This document shows, one piece after another, positions 11,481-24,300 of a stretch of 64,000 bases of DNA. Source of the stretch: Chrysogorgia sp. JL179-B06. Its lineage: Eukaryota; Cnidaria; Anthozoa; Scleralcyonacea; Chrysogorgiidae. How positions within the stretch are numbered: the stretch's first letter is position 1; each line of letters begins with the position of its first letter. The stretch lies in the NCBI GenBank assembly GCA_035772405.1, contig JAYKKM010000048.1:1305001-1369000 (forward strand). Reading direction: 5' to 3'. Both the position numbers and the translations under genes were made by a program. A model generated the notes under the pieces. The model searched no databases and was not told where the DNA came from. It worked only from the letters and a program-made list of their open reading frames with translations.

Positions 11481-12002
11481 GCGCTTTGCTGTGAATTTGG
11501 TGTTTTGAGGCGTGCCATTTGGCAAAACGTCAATGGGATTACATACCCAGAAGGAAGACATTGCTACATCTAGCAATCCGGAAGGAGAAGAAATAATTTC
11601 CCAACGCAACCAGGTGATAAATCAGACATAGTTTGATAGTGTCGGATCGAAACGTTGGGTCATGGACAGTAACTTTTAAGTTACGTCCACAATGGTGTCC
11701 TAGATATGTAAACCTGGGAGACCTTTGAGAGGGATTAGAATAATAAACGCATTTAGGCAGTCGTGATATTGTGCAAAATTGCAAAAATAAGTGCTGGGCT
11801 TATTTAAGTCAAAGTTGCAGCGGAGGTATACCATCCCCCCCCCCCCAAATTGATGTTAAAAACTTGGTCGAAATTCTCCTTTAAATCTTTCGCCAACTAA
11901 CACACAGCAGCATGAGTAGCAGACTAGAAATATGTCAAGGTATTGGTCTTAGTGAGCAGAAGGCGAAGGAGACTTCAAAAAATGAAAACTTAGCTAAATA
12001 AG
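11481..12002. other. Intergenic; one fragment of the TATAAATAGGG-type element
   Basis: About 11600-11730 carries the CAGGTGATAAATCAGAC, GAAACGTTGGGTCATGGACAG and AACTTTTAAGTTACGTC blocks of the dispersed element. A run of 11 C residues is at about 11837. No gene seen. Confidence 0.5.
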
Positions 12003-12010
12003 AAAACAAA

Positions 12011-12575
12011 TAGGGATGCACCGGAACTTGGTTCCGGCCGGTTAGTTCCGGCCGGAACTCCGATTTTTCCAAGTTCCGGTTCCGGCCGGAACTCACGAAA
12101 AATGTTCGGCCGGAACCGGAACTTATTTGTCAAAATATGGTCAGCGGTTGATCTGTAGTGTTCAGTCTTTCTAAGACTATGCACGGCGTCAACGTGATTA
12201 AAAACAGATCAACTATTAGGAAACAAAGGACTTTCTTGAGAATATTCAGTATTCACATTTGATTGGACAAAAATGTTCATGATACTAGTATGCAAAATAA
12301 AAAGTTTAAACATTATAAAACTAGTTTTGTATGTAATGGAAATATGAAGGACAATTTTAATAATTTTCTATCTGGTATTATTTAATGAGGGGTTATTTTC
12401 ACTTTTTGACCACTTAATTCCACAAGGACAATGATAGACTAAGCTACTGGTTCAAATGGAAAGATACTACTCTGATACCCGGTTCCGGCCGGTTAGTTCC
12501 GGCCGGAACTTATTTCAGTTCCGGCCAGTTCCGGTTCCGGCCGGAACTTTTAAATTTGGTTCCGGTGCATCCCTA
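12011..12575. mobile_element. Non-autonomous hAT element with 8-bp TSD AAAACAAA
   Basis: Ends TAGGGATGCACCGGAAC...GTTCCGGTGCATCCCTA are perfect inverted repeats. AAAACAAA is duplicated at 12003-12010 and 12576-12583. Subterminal regions are packed with GTTCCGGCCGGAAC palindromes, the likely transposase-binding repeats. No transposase ORF. Confidence 0.9.
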
Positions 12576-12583
12576 AAAACAAA

Positions 12584-13298
12584 CCTTGCGCCCGCGATCA
12601 TATACTGCGCATATGGCTGCCTTGCAACATGTTAAAGTGGCTATGCAACGAGTGTGCATTTTATCCAAATTATTTTGGTGTAGGTGACGTCATAAGTATG
12701 ACCTCATGTGACGTCATAAGTATGACGGCAACAACAACAATATATAAACGCACGAGGTGAATTCAAAATTTTCAAAATCACTCCGCGGTCCCTCCTTTTT
12801 AATCCATTTTAAATGGAAGGGATATTTTCGTGACAAATTGTCTTGGTAAAGAGATCAACATGATTAAAGTAGTCGTTAAGCCTTCCTAATAATAACCACT
12901 TCCGCAGGCAACTCTGTGGCTAAATCCTCTTCCTCGACCAATCCCAAACAATCGCTATACTTCCCTGTAATCCCAGCCAAAACATTGGGTGAAGTTTCAT
13001 ATAAATCCCGAAATGACGTAACATAGACTATCGGTAGTAAAATTCGAAATAAAAATCAGCTATTATTTCTAAAAAGAAAACATTATCGTAAGAGGGTTAG
13101 TATTAGGTTCAGGATTAGGATTAAGGTAGGTTTGGGGTTAGCTAGACTATGTTTTAATTTCAGGATACTTATATGAAACGTCAGCCAAAACATTGCTCGC
13201 ATGAACCTTGGAAGCTATTTGGCTCGGAGAAAAGAAGCCACAGAGTTGCCTGTGGAGTAGGCTAATGGCTAATGCTATCCCAATAAAGTCCCACGAGG
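12584..13298. other. Intergenic with one dispersed repeat
   Basis: About 12985-13185 is a copy, in opposite orientation, of the repeat at 20865-21015; shared blocks include GGTAGTAAAATTCGAAAT-like and AACATTATCGTAAGAG sequence and a telomere-like TTAGGATT/GGTTAG run. TGACGTCATAAGTATGAC occurs twice at about 12686-12724. No coding signal. Confidence 0.5.
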
Positions 13299-13681
13299 GT
13301 GTACACACGTAAAAACGCCACAGACCTGCATGTTACAGCCTGTTGCACCTTCAGGCCTGATACAGGTATGATATCATAGCTGTATCACACTGTTGTCGCC
13401 AACAGACTGTTCAGAACTCACGGTATCAGATTGGAACAGATGTAACAGAATGTTTTTTGCGAAATTGTGATGTACACTGATGATGTAACAGTGCTGATGG
13501 AAGTTGTTGGTATCAGATAAATCAGGACTGATGAATACAGATGATAAGGCATCAGTGCTGATACACTGACTGTGAGTCTGTGACCATCATAGCTGTTACA
13601 GGGGTCGCTACATTATCCTGAACAGACCTGATATCAGTGATGTTGAATGCTGTAACAGAACATGCGTTTTTCCGTGTGTAC
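13299..13681. mobile_element. Inverted-repeat MITE, ends ACACACG(T)AAAAACGC
   Basis: ACACACGTAAAAACGC near 13302 is inverted as GCGTTTTTCCGTGTGT near 13664-13680, with TA outside each end. The interior is full of TGTTACAG / CTGTAACAG and TGATATCAG words. No ORF. The TA target suggests a Tc1/mariner-type mobiliser. Confidence 0.65.
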
Positions 13682-13689
13682 TAGCTCCG

Positions 13690-15849
13690 CTGCGACTTCA
13701 ATAAGCCCACCACTTATTTTACCTCAATTTCACTTGGATTAGACAGAATGTCCAGCGGTTTCCTCTCTACGTCGGACAGTGTCCGTGACCGACCGCTATT
13801 TTAAGACCTGAACCTGTATCAAGTGTCGAAGAAAAGATCAAAATCAAATCAAACAAATATTCCTTTATTAAATAATAAAAAAATTGGGGTTATAGACGTA
13901 AAATCGAAACCAATTTCCAAGCCCATAACTGGAATGTTATATAAGTCGAACCTTGTTATCGCCAGCAAGATGATGTTACTCAACTTCAGACCAAAGGTCG
14001 AGCGTCAAGTACGCGTGGGTGTCCTGTTTGTTTTTATGGGGATGTGTTTCATCATCATGATGTTAATATGAATGACATTTGAAAAATGGATAGAATTTCT
14101 GTCATCTTTACACGAGTGATGAAATTATATTAATAAAAAGAACATTACATTGCCGCTTGAAGAAACGAATTTTATCTTCTCGTGATAATATTGCTCATAT
14201 ACGTTTGCTTCGCTCATTCGAGAGAGAGAGAGAGATTACCAACACTTGCACCTTTATTATAACCTCATATCTCCGCATATGAGTCCTGTAATATCCCAGG
14301 ATGCATTCCGTATAAGCCCACGTCAAAGTATGCGGAGGTTCGAAGTGCTACGCCAAGATATATGAAACGCACATGGCTTGGAGGTCTGTCGGCATGCTCC
14401 CCGATAACATTTTGAATTTTCCAACTTCCCTTGGAGTGCATTTAGCGCGATTTCTCCGACGAATTTTCCGAAAATCTACATCAAATACTTCCTAGATCAT
14501 ATACCGACACGCCAAAAACGAATGACTACACGCCAGTACCGCCAGTACCGTCAGTACGCCATGCGTTTTTGAAATCCACGCCAATCCATGCCCGGCGTAA
14601 CCTACATGGAAATGGAATGCAGTCTGGTAAATATCCTCTATGTCTACTAGCGCACGACCATGTAATATTCTCTATATGGGGTGATACAATTGTTTGTACT
14701 GGTCACGATTTTTGTTTGAGCTGGATCGCGGAGTTTATTTTGTTTATTTATTTAATCTTAATCCCATTTTAAAATGTTGAAATATAATAACATTTTAAAA
14801 TCTTTGTCATTAATCCATGATTTATCGCTATTATCAAGAGAGATCAAATGAATTCAAATAAATTTGATTGAAAAATATTACCTTATTTCAGAGCGGCATG
14901 CATATATGTCTGTGTATCTTCTATGTGGCCTTACCCCCGTCCGAATTGCTTTTGTGAACAATGTTATGTAGTAAACAGCACGAGTTAACCGAAGGTGACT
15001 TGATCTACGATTTTTGCTGAGGATTGTCTACGAGTGAATCGGGCTATCCTGTTTAAGAAATTAACGCGAAGGATATTTTGCGAGTGTGGAATTTGCTAAG
15101 AAGAAAATCAACTTTGTGACGCACAACTGGATATGTGATCTTAATTAGCATAGGATTTTGACGATTTCAACCACAAATTTCTCTGTAAATACTGACTTGC
15201 TTGACTTTGAGATGCCATTTCAAAGCCTCCAATTCGGACTGCACGGATTTCAAGTCGCAGTACTCGGCTTTGCCTCCAGCCTGCGTGCAGAAGCGTCTGC
15301 ACGCAGGCACTTCACCTCGGACTGCAACTAATTTCGCGGACAGTCTTTGAAATATTACATCCTGTTTAAATATTATTTCAATAAACAATAAACAATTTGG
15401 TGTAAACTATGATCTATCTGAATACCATCAAAATGAGAATCTGGTATTCACTTACATGCATACGGTATTCGTTGATATGCTCCAAGGGTAGCTTTAGTGG
15501 CCATTTCAAATCACAGTCTTGAAACTTTAGGTCGAAATAGCACTGCGTCCAGATGACGTCAGTAGGCTAGTAGCCATGTTTGTCCGTATTTACCCATAAT
15601 TATTGCGGCCATAACAAAAGAAAATAGCGCTCGATTTGTAATCATCTGCGAGTCAAATTTGGTTTGTTTGTCCGCATTTTTGAGCTATTAATAGCAGCCC
15701 GTCACTACGCTATTCAAGTAGAGATTATCGTTTGCCAATTATGAAGTGAAATATAGCTTGTGATGATATTCGGCGATCTTGGCATTCTTTCGTGTTGTTT
15801 TCGCCTGCCACGTGCTAGTTACCGGGAAATTAATCATATCCGGCGGATG
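13690..15849. other. Intergenic, no convincing gene
   Basis: Short ORFs at 13823-14071 and 14569-14772 show no recognisable domain or splice context. A perfect 13-bp hairpin GCCTGCGTGCAGA...TCTGCACGCAGGC lies at 15279-15308 and has the ends of the 80-bp MITE at 11392. AGAGAGAGAGAGAG is at about 14220. Nothing else is supportable. Confidence 0.5.
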
Positions 15850-16163
15850 CCGAAAGAGCAAGTGCAGAGAGCTCACGGATTTGTGTGTGCAGTTGGGTTT
15901 TGCTCGAGCGCAAATGGACATCACAGACACAGTGGCGTGTTCTTGAGAGGTCTCGGAAGATTAATATCGAATTGGTAAGAATCGCTGTAGCAACGCGTTT
16001 GCGCACCTCAACCAGACTAACTAAACATTCCCTTGCATCATTTTGTTCCCTTTTAGGTTGAAACGAGAGCGTAATCTTCGTTTAATACTACATCCCGCGG
16101 ATCCATACAAAGGTTGGGTGTTGGAAGTGCGCAAGACGAATCACGCGCAATCTCCTCGCTCAG
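15850..16163 (+). CDS. Putative THAP-like zinc-finger gene fragment, two exons
   Basis: Exons 15850-15974 (ATG to AATTG|GTAAGA) and 16057-16163 (TTTTAG| to CTCAG|GTACTG) join in frame through a Trp codon. The product begins MPKEQVQRAHGFVCAVGFCS and continues to GVFLRGLGRLISNW. This resembles the first half of a THAP domain: CxxxxC, an aromatic/hydrophobic GVxF-type stretch, and the invariant Trp. The distal CxxH pair is not visible in the second exon. It could be a degenerate THAP gene derived from a P-type transposon, or an unrelated gene. Downstream exons were not found; whether it joins the membrane-protein exons at 18153 is unknown. Confidence 0.3.
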
Positions 16164-18152
16164 GTACTGTTCTAAACCACTGCGAATCTTTTGCGCAATA
16201 CATTTAACAATAACAATAACTTTATTTATTAAAACGATCTTCGGAAAATAAATACAATGGCTTCACATATGTAAAATATAAAATTGTAGACATTATATTT
16301 AACAATCACAATCAGGTCGCTCATGCCACCAGGGGAATACTATGCGTCTCTGTTCTCGTCTCTGTTACTGAAAAATATATCGTCGTTTTTAATAAATTTA
16401 TGACATGGGTGTTGTTTGTCTGCTAAGATATGAATTGTATAGTTATAGTCCTTAGATACCTTATCGCGCCTACTACATAACCTTTGTAATATCTCTCATC
16501 TCTGTATATTTTCTTTGCGTGTTTAACTATTGATAATCTTTGTCTGCTCGAGATCATGTCCTCGATAGAAATTAAAAAAAAGCGGCATTCTTATCCCTAC
16601 GCGTTCACATTTTATCCGTACTCGGACCTTGTAAATATAGGTAGTTCGAGCACGGGTGAAATTGATACGCGCGGTACCATATTTATCTGAACAGTACCAA
16701 AACTCGAACGTACATGGCCGCAAGGAAACCAGGATGACAACAGCGGTAAATAAACAACTGACTATGTATATATTTACAAGCTTAATTACTTTTTATGACA
16801 TCGAAAAAAGCTCCCGTTTCTTGCTCCGTAAGTTTTCGTCGTCGTCCTGAAGATTTGAAAGTCGGGGCGTTGTATGGAGTCGAACGAAGACCGCGTTAAG
16901 ATTACTCTTAGTTTTTTCGTTTGCATGAAGATTTCTTTTGTTTAAGTCATGTCGCTGTTGCAGTCGTGTTTGGGTATGGTCTCTAATATGTCAAACAAAT
17001 CATTTCCCAACACATCGGTTCAACGAGGGTATAAATAGGGATCCTAACCTTACAACAATCACCTCTGTCATGAAGACACTAGATTGGAGTGTCGAAACGT
17101 TGGGTCAACATGTACAGTAACTTTTAAAGTTACATTCAAAAACCTTTTAAGCCAGAGTAGCGTCAAACTACGCCTGGTTGGTCTCTAATGTGTTATCCCC
17201 CGAAGCAATTTTCTTTTTTGAAAGACGAGGGTCGAGAGGTGCATGATTTCTAGTGTAGCGGCGGGCATTCTTGTTTACTCCGTGTGTCTCGAGGGTGGTG
17301 CCTTGCGAACGGATAATATCCATTGTCAAGTTTAATATCAAATATCTCACTTCTCTGTCATCGTATCTCGTTTTCTACACACCAAGCTTCAGGCTATGAG
17401 GTTTAATACCGGTGGGGCACGCAAACACGCAATTTAATCAAGCGCAGAAAGAGCTTTTTGGCTGCTTGAATTCCCGTGTTTTCAATGTAGATACGTTGTC
17501 CTTAGCATGTCCCTGTAGTTATTCGATGTTTGCAGATCTGCGACTCTTCTTATATTAAATCATCGCGTTTTGCGCACACTCGTGCATTTTATAACTTAAT
17601 GAAATTCTTTAAATTTCGCGCAGTTCTTTGATAATCTAAATATAACATCGAGGCCGCGTGTCAATCACGGGAGACTACGAAATTAGTTTTTGACGGATTC
17701 AATGGTAGTATTTGAAGATAATATTTGAGACGAGCCCGTGTGAGCGGAAACGCGAGACTGCTTTAAAAGAAAACGCGTTCTTGTGACTTTCTTGCGCCGG
17801 CAACGCAATGAAATTTGACGCGTTGCGCGAAAAAGATATTGGAGTGTTACAGTAGTTACACTAATTATAAATATTGGCGTTTACGACTTTGCCATGTCTC
17901 ACTTCATTCTTGAGATATGAGGATTTGTTTGATATTGATAGATGAAGGAGTACAAACGGTGAAGATTCAAAATTATATCTTTGATTTTTCAGGTCATATT
18001 AGGTCAATCAAAAGGTTTGTGAATCATGCGTGTATCTGGCCGTGCAGGTGTGGAAATATTTGTGTTTTTTTCTCAATACTTTTCCCAATTCGTTTACATA
18101 CCTGATTTATAAATATTTAGCTATCTAAGTGTTATATTTCTTATTGTTTTAG
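16164..18152. other. Intron or intergenic, one dispersed repeat
   Basis: A TATAAATAGGG-type element occupies 17018-17180 (TATAAATAGGGATCCTAAC, CGAAACGTTGGGTCAACATG, AACTTTTAAAGTTAC). The rest has no clear coding sequence. A possible short exon GTCATATTAGGTCAATC at about 17993-18013 lies between TTTTTCAG and AAAGGTTTGT and could be an upstream exon of the TMEM272-like gene; I cannot prove it. Confidence 0.4.
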
Positions 18153-19867
18153 CGTTTGCAATCGTTCTATTGATGTTCAGTATTATCATTCTCGTTGTTG
18201 GTAAGCCGTTTCTGTACTTTGCTTTGTTCTTTTGTTGTTCTCTTTTCATCCCTCTCTTTATATTTACATCCCTCTCTTTCTCCTTTCATCCCTCTCTTTG
18301 ATCCCTCTCTTTCTCCTTTCATCCCTCTCCTCCGTTTATCCCTCTCTTTCGCCTTTCATCCCTCTTTTTCCTTTTCATCCCTCTTTTTCCTTTCATCCCT
18401 CTCTTTCTCCATTCCTCCCTCTCTTTCTCCATTCCTCCCTCTCTCCATTCCTCCCTCTCTTTCTCCATTCCTCCCTCTCTTTCTCCTTTCATCCCTCTCT
18501 TTCTCTTTTCATCCCTCTCTTTCTCCATTTTATCCCTCGATCTCTTTCTCCATTCCTCCCTCTCTTTCTCTTTTCATCCCTCTCTTTCTCCATTTTACCC
18601 CTCTCTTTCTCCTTTCATCCCTCTCTTTCTCCTTTCATCCCTCTCTTTCTCCTTTCATCCCTCTCTTTCTCCTTTCATCCCTCTCTTTCTCCTTTCATCC
18701 CTCTCTTTCTCCTTTCATCCCTCTCTTTCTCCTTTCATCCCTCTCTTTCTCCTTTCATCCCTCTCTTTCTCCTTTCGTCCCTCTCTCTTTCCTTTCATCC
18801 CTCTCTTTCCTTTCATCCCTCTCTTTCCTTTCATCCCTCTCTTTCCTTTCATCCCTCCTTTCATCCCTTTCTTTCCTTTCATCCCTCTCTCCTTTCATCC
18901 CTCTCTTTCTCCTTTCATCCCTCTTTCTCCTTTCACCCCTCTCTTTCTCCTTTCATCCCTCTCGTTCTCCCCTCATCCCTCTCTCCTTTCATCCCTCTCT
19001 TTCTCCTTTCACCCCTCTCTTTGTCCCCTCATCCCTCTCTCCTTTCATCCCTCTCTTTCTCCTTTTATCCCTCTCCCTTCGTCCCTCTCTTTCTCCTTTC
19101 ATCCCTCTCTCCTTTCATCCCTCTCTTTCTCCTTTCATCCCTCTCTTTCTCCCCTCATCCCTCTCCTTTCATCCCTCTCTTTCTCCTTTTATCCCTCTCC
19201 CTTCGTCCCTCTCTTTCTCCTTTCATCCCTCTCTCCTTTCATCCTTCTCTTTTCCCTTTCATCCCTCTCTTTCTCCCCTCATCCCTCTCTTTCTCCCCTC
19301 ATCCCTCTCTTTCTCCCTGCATTTCTCCCTTTCATCCCTCTCTTCCTCCTTTCATCCCTCTCTTCCTCCTTTCATCCATCTCTTTCTCCCTTTCACCCCT
19401 TTCTTTCTCCTTCATAATCTCTCTTCTTCTAACCTTAATAATCTCTCCCCTCATCAGGAGCATACTACCTCGATGATTGTCCAGTGGAAAAGATGATCCC
19501 CATCTTTCTCGTCGTGACCGGCGTGGTTGGTGTTTTCCTAGTTCTACTCACGCTTCTACAAAGGTATTGCTTCGACGAAGACATGGAAACGGACCTGAAT
19601 TGTTTTCGTTTAGTAATCCTAGTCTTCATGCTTTTTTGGTCTGCCTGGTTCATTGCGGGCAGCTTTTGGGTCTACTCCAATTACCAACCGCGCTACAACG
19701 CTTGGGGAAAGAACAGCACAGACTATCGTTACTGCAACAAAGTGCTTTACTTGGTCTCGTTTTGGTCTATTAATCTTACGTACATGTTCTTTACAGTTAT
19801 GCTCATTGCTATTCTCTTTATATTCATTTTTATGCCTGATACTTGGAGCCAGATTTGGGGCTATTAA
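18153..19867 (+). CDS. TMEM272-like four-pass membrane protein, 5'-partial
   Basis: Exon 18153-18200 encodes a hydrophobic segment ending IIILVVG and splices in phase to exon 19458-19867. The joined sequence VVGAYYLDDCPVEKMIPIFL is the signature of TMEM272-like proteins (G-x-x-YLDDCP-x-x-x-IPI). Three further transmembrane segments follow, at about residues 10-31, 45-68 and 88-117 of the last exon, with a WxxYSNYQPRYN loop, a conserved Cys pair and an NST sequon. The molecular function of the family is not established, and I assign none. N-terminal exons are not identified. The single visible intron is almost wholly a pyrimidine satellite that ends against the 3' splice site. Confidence 0.8.
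18238..19445. repeat. 1.2-kb polypyrimidine minisatellite (20-bp unit)
   Basis: About sixty units of CATCCCTCTCTTTCTCCTTT make a nearly pure pyrimidine plus strand. It is fully contained in the TMEM272-like intron and ends about 10 bp before the acceptor at 19458. Three plus-strand frames remain open only because pyrimidine codons cannot be stops. Confidence 0.97.
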
Positions 19868-20402
19868 ACACGGACTTAGTGTCACCTATAATATGCATAT
19901 TGCAATTCACGAAATAAGAAAAAAGAACTTATAATGATTATTATTAAAATCTATTGTTTTATTATAATCGCTATTTTATGATTGAAATATGTGTTTTTTA
20001 TTACTAAAATAATAGTAGAATATTTTTTTAATATTATATTTTCTATAAAATTTTTAAATTAAAAAATAAAAATTAAATTAAAAAAATTTAAAAATTTAAA
20101 AACAAGAACGAGAATGCTAAAGTCTTATTAACTGAATGTGATGTCTGTCTGGGAATGTATTTGTTTGAGGTTTTTGTAAAGACCGAGCGACGAATGAGCG
20201 AGGTTTGTGCGATAAAGACCTATACTTTCCACTAGGGTTAATAAAACATTTATTACATGGCTTTTGGTGCATTTTCTTTTCTGTTTTTTTTGTGCTGTTT
20301 TCGTCAGCAGATGTTGCCGTTTACCTAATACCCCTTCGCAAGGAAGTCTCGCTTCATTTTTACACCAGTTTGGCAGTTAGGCATTTATTTACCGTGTTTG
20401 CG
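19868..20402. other. 3' flank of the TMEM272-like gene; AT-rich
   Basis: A very AT-rich tract (about 19940-20105) probably includes the 3' UTR. No gene seen before the Penelope fragment. Confidence 0.5.
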
Positions 20403-20650
20403 CTATTGATATATACCAAGCCTTATAATGGTAATAATTTTGGAATTTTCCCACGCAATCTCATGGTAGGTTACGCACGCGTGCTCCGACATAGCCGAAT
20501 TTTCCTTTTTTGAAAAGAAAACAGTCTGTTGGTGTTCTTTTAGACGCGTACGAAACTGACGTTTAGCCTGACCGATGTACTCCTGATCACAGCCATTGCA
20601 CGGAATGGAATAAATCGCGTCTTTCCTCTGTTCCTTCACAATACGATCCT
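20403..20650 (-). pseudogene. Penelope-like element GIY-YIG endonuclease fragment
   Basis: Minus-strand frame contains IYSIPCNGCDQEYIGQAKRQ followed by RTRLKEHQ. This is the Cys-containing GIY-YIG endonuclease motif that closes Penelope-like retroelement ORFs (xYxIPCxxCxxxYIGQTxRxxxxRxxEH). The reverse-transcriptase part is absent, so only the 3' end of a dead copy remains. Confidence 0.85.
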
Positions 20651-21337
20651 TAGGTTTTCAAAAATATGACCCAACGTCAAGAAAGGTTTTTGCAAAAATA
20701 ATATATACTACATGGGCGTTGTGGGAGGGCTACTAACTGTTCTTTAGGCGGCAAAGATAAAGATGCAGGCGCTAACACTGAAGTAGCCTGCGACATGCGT
20801 CTTGCCTCCCAGTTTGAGGAACCTGTTTCTCGCTTCTATAATTGGTTATTTTATTGGCTCGATTTCCATATAAATATCCCCAAATTTAAAACATAATGGC
20901 TAACCCAAACCTTATCCTAACCCTAACCCTCCACCTAATATATACTAACCCTAACTCTTACGATAATGTTTTATTTTAGAAATAACAGCTGATTTTAATT
21001 TCGACTTTTACTACCGATTTTATTATAAGAATATTACCATAAACACTATTTCCAGCATCGATATGATACGACGATTCGCATATATTTTTTTATATAAATT
21101 TGTTCTTGGGCTTTTGTTTATAGCAAATACAAATGAGTTGTTTGGGCTGCTGTGGTATTTTGACATTCCCAGAGGCCTTTGCGGTTAATAAGATCCTAAT
21201 AATCCCATTGGACGAGAATGGAATAATAATTATTAACCGAATATGTATCCATCTAGTAGCAAGTCTTTGTTCTCATTTCTAACCATCATATACCTTGGTT
21301 TTTGCCCGAAATTCCCTCCTAGAAATAAAATTTCGAG
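20651..21337. other. Intergenic upstream of the homeobox gene
   Basis: About 20865-21015 is a dispersed repeat with CCTAACCCTAACCCT, inverted relative to the copy near 13000. The remainder may hold the promoter and 5' UTR of the homeobox gene, but I see no diagnostic promoter motif. Confidence 0.4.
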
Positions 21338-24300
21338 ATGAATTCCATAGCGAACGAACCGAAGAAAGTGACCTTTCGGGTCTTGCTTCATTATCCAAGC
21401 ACTTCGGCGACAGAGGGGGCTGTAAAAATTGAAGAGTCAGAAATATCATGTGAAGAAGATATAGTTGAAGTGGAATCGTCGGCTAATCTATCGTCTTTGG
21501 CAACCAAGATTCTCCAGCAACTCTACCAGAATGGTCGAGTAGAAGAAAAGCTAAATATGAAAACCAGTAGTGTCAAAGGTAGATAATTTTAATCTCGTTC
21601 CTTTAAATATAAGAGGTGGGGACAAATTTTTTTTTTTAACTTGACATGTAGCGACCCATAATTACAATAATTCATATGATATTTTATATGGCCGTTTACT
21701 AGGCCAAGTTTCATTCTGTTTTTTAACAAATATGCATAGGATAATATATATAATATGTTATTTACTGGATGTTCGGTTCATATAGAAAAATATTTGCCTG
21801 AGATTTCACAAACTGCCCAAGGCCATAGGCTGAGGGCCGAGGGTGAATATTTTTCTAATAATATGGCTGACCAAACAGTAAATAACATATTAATTTTTTT
21901 ACACTTGAGTTACTTTAGTTTGGTAGCACATTATTTTGATAAGGCCACATAAAAAAAATTACTTGTTTAGCGTCCACCCATTCTAACTTTTCCAGGGAGG
22001 GAGGGAGGTTTTTATTTTTATGTTTTTATATTTCAAACCGTCGTGACAAAGCAAACCGGATTTAAAATTTCAATCAACCATGGTTACACTTTTGTCTGAT
22101 CATGGCCTCATTGAGGTGCCCGACACAGTGGAGATCGACAATGCTCAAATGGACAGTAAAACATGAGTAGGGTATTTCTAAGGTGGAAAAATGATAGTTT
22201 TGATAGTTTAAACTATGTTTTGTGCAAAATAAAAAATAAAATTGAGGTCCGGGACATTTTTCCAGGTTGGGCGGGGACGCTAAACAAGTAATTTTTTTAT
22301 GTTTAAGGTAAAGAAATAAAATAAAGAAAATACTTTCGTTTTGTATACAGTAATAGAGTTATTTCCAGTTCAATTGAATCAAATTATGTTTTAGTTTTTC
22401 CAGTTATAATAATAAAGCAAAATCATCAAAAATGTTTAAGCATTTAGGATTCTGTGACCGTGGTCAGATATTGCAAAAATCTGCCTGCTCAGGCAGCCAA
22501 TCAGCTTGTAGGAATGCCTAGGATTCCGTTCACTCACAATTAATAAAAAATAAATTGTAATACAGGTATATATAATACATATTATTATATATAATACATA
22601 TTGCATAAAATGATACGTAAAATATGGTATTGCATTGATGATAGGTAGCACCATAAAATGACAGTCAATATATTCATTTATTAACAACCAAGAAAGAATG
22701 TAAAACAATTAACACAAGTTAAAAGTAAAAATGGAGCAGTCTTGAACATGGTTGAAGGTATGGTCAACAGGACATGTGTCTCGTGTGAAGACCAACCTGA
22801 CAAAAAATTACGGAATAGACATAAATTAAAGACAAGGACTAATACACTAATTACATATGATCTCATCAATAGGAGAGATTAAGAACAGCAGCGTGTTTCA
22901 TTTACATCTACGTTGGCAAATTCAAGTTTCCGACATAAAAAGTTGTTGACACAAATGTACAGCAATAAACTCAATTACTATTAGAATAATATTTACTTTA
23001 TCAAATGCAATTATTATTATAATATGGCTACCTCGAAATCCTTTGTTTCACGAGGGACGATTAATCTCTAAATAACCTGATCAACCACCTGCATAAAACA
23101 TTAGGTACAATTAGTAACTAATCTTACCTAATGTTTGTGCATTAGGTACGATTAGTAACTAATCATAGTCATACCTAATGTTTATGCAAAAGACCTGTTT
23201 TATTTTACTCAAATTGCACTACCAGTACCAAACACGCTTCTCATTCAGATTATATATATATATGCTAAACTACTTTAAAACATTTCAATAGAATAACTAA
23301 CGAAGACATGAAGTGACAATTATCGAATCCCCAATAACCATTAATAGCAACTCACAAAGTTTTTTTCCATTTGAACTTGTTGAATTGGCTAAAAGTGTCC
23401 CTATCGTCTCGGTAGCCATAATATTACACAGTGATAGCATGGCATTACGGTTGATTAGTGATTAAAAGTCCCTCAAGCCTCGGGAGGTTTAGTAAAAGTC
23501 CCTCGGGCTTCGCCCTCTGGACTTTTACTAAACCTCCCTTGGCTTTCGGGTACATTTAATCACTAATCAACCTCAATGCCATGCTATTACTTATAATAAT
23601 AATTACTGTATTAATATTACATTATGTTAATTTGTATTTCTGTTCGCAGTGCTTGTTCAAGTGAGACCAACATGGAAGCCACTGCCTCTCTCCAGTTTTG
23701 TTTACAAGCAAAAAGATCCTGATTTAAGTTTAGAAAAGGTTTTTGGCAAGCTGTTGTTTGTGGATGACAATAAAATACTGCTTCACTTACATGTTTGTAA
23801 TGAGTAAGTGAAATCACATTTATCAAGGATTAGATACAGTATTTACAACAACAACAGATGTTTTACGGCCGTTTTCCCCGCTTTCGCAGGGGTTGGCCGG
23901 TGGTTCCCCACGACAGTTTCCTCCACTTTCCACGATCATGTGCATCTTCCCTCTTCAGCCCACTCTCTCTCATATCCCTCTCCACTACCTGGCTCCATGT
24001 CATCCTTGGCCTTCCTCTTCCTCTTGCACCATCAACCTCAAGCGACATACACCTCTTCACCCAGTCACCATCATCTTTCCGCAGCACATGTCCCAGCCAC
24101 CTTAATCGGCTCCTCTTTACCACGTCAGACACCAATTCAATACCCATTCTTTCCCTCAGCTCCTCACTAGACACTCTATCCCTCAGCGATACGCCACAGT
24201 ATTTGAGTCTCCCAAATATTTATTGATTGTAAATTTAATATGCCCAGGGCCGTACTCAGAAAATTTTACAGGGGATGTAAGCTCACTTCAACCGACTGAT

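Noticed and set aside
13823..14071. 82-codon ORF with a hydrophobic C-terminus
   Set aside because: Isolated, low-complexity lysine-rich start, no homology I can recognise and no splice context.
18195..19496. Two overlapping ORFs of over 400 codons (Pro/Ser/Phe/Leu-rich)
   Set aside because: The strand is almost pure pyrimidine, and pyrimidine-only codons cannot be stops. The peptide is the 20-bp satellite read in rotating frames.
20913..20930. Telomere-like CCTAACCCTAACCCT
   Set aside because: Only two units, within a dispersed repeat that has another copy near 13100; not a telomere or interstitial telomeric array.
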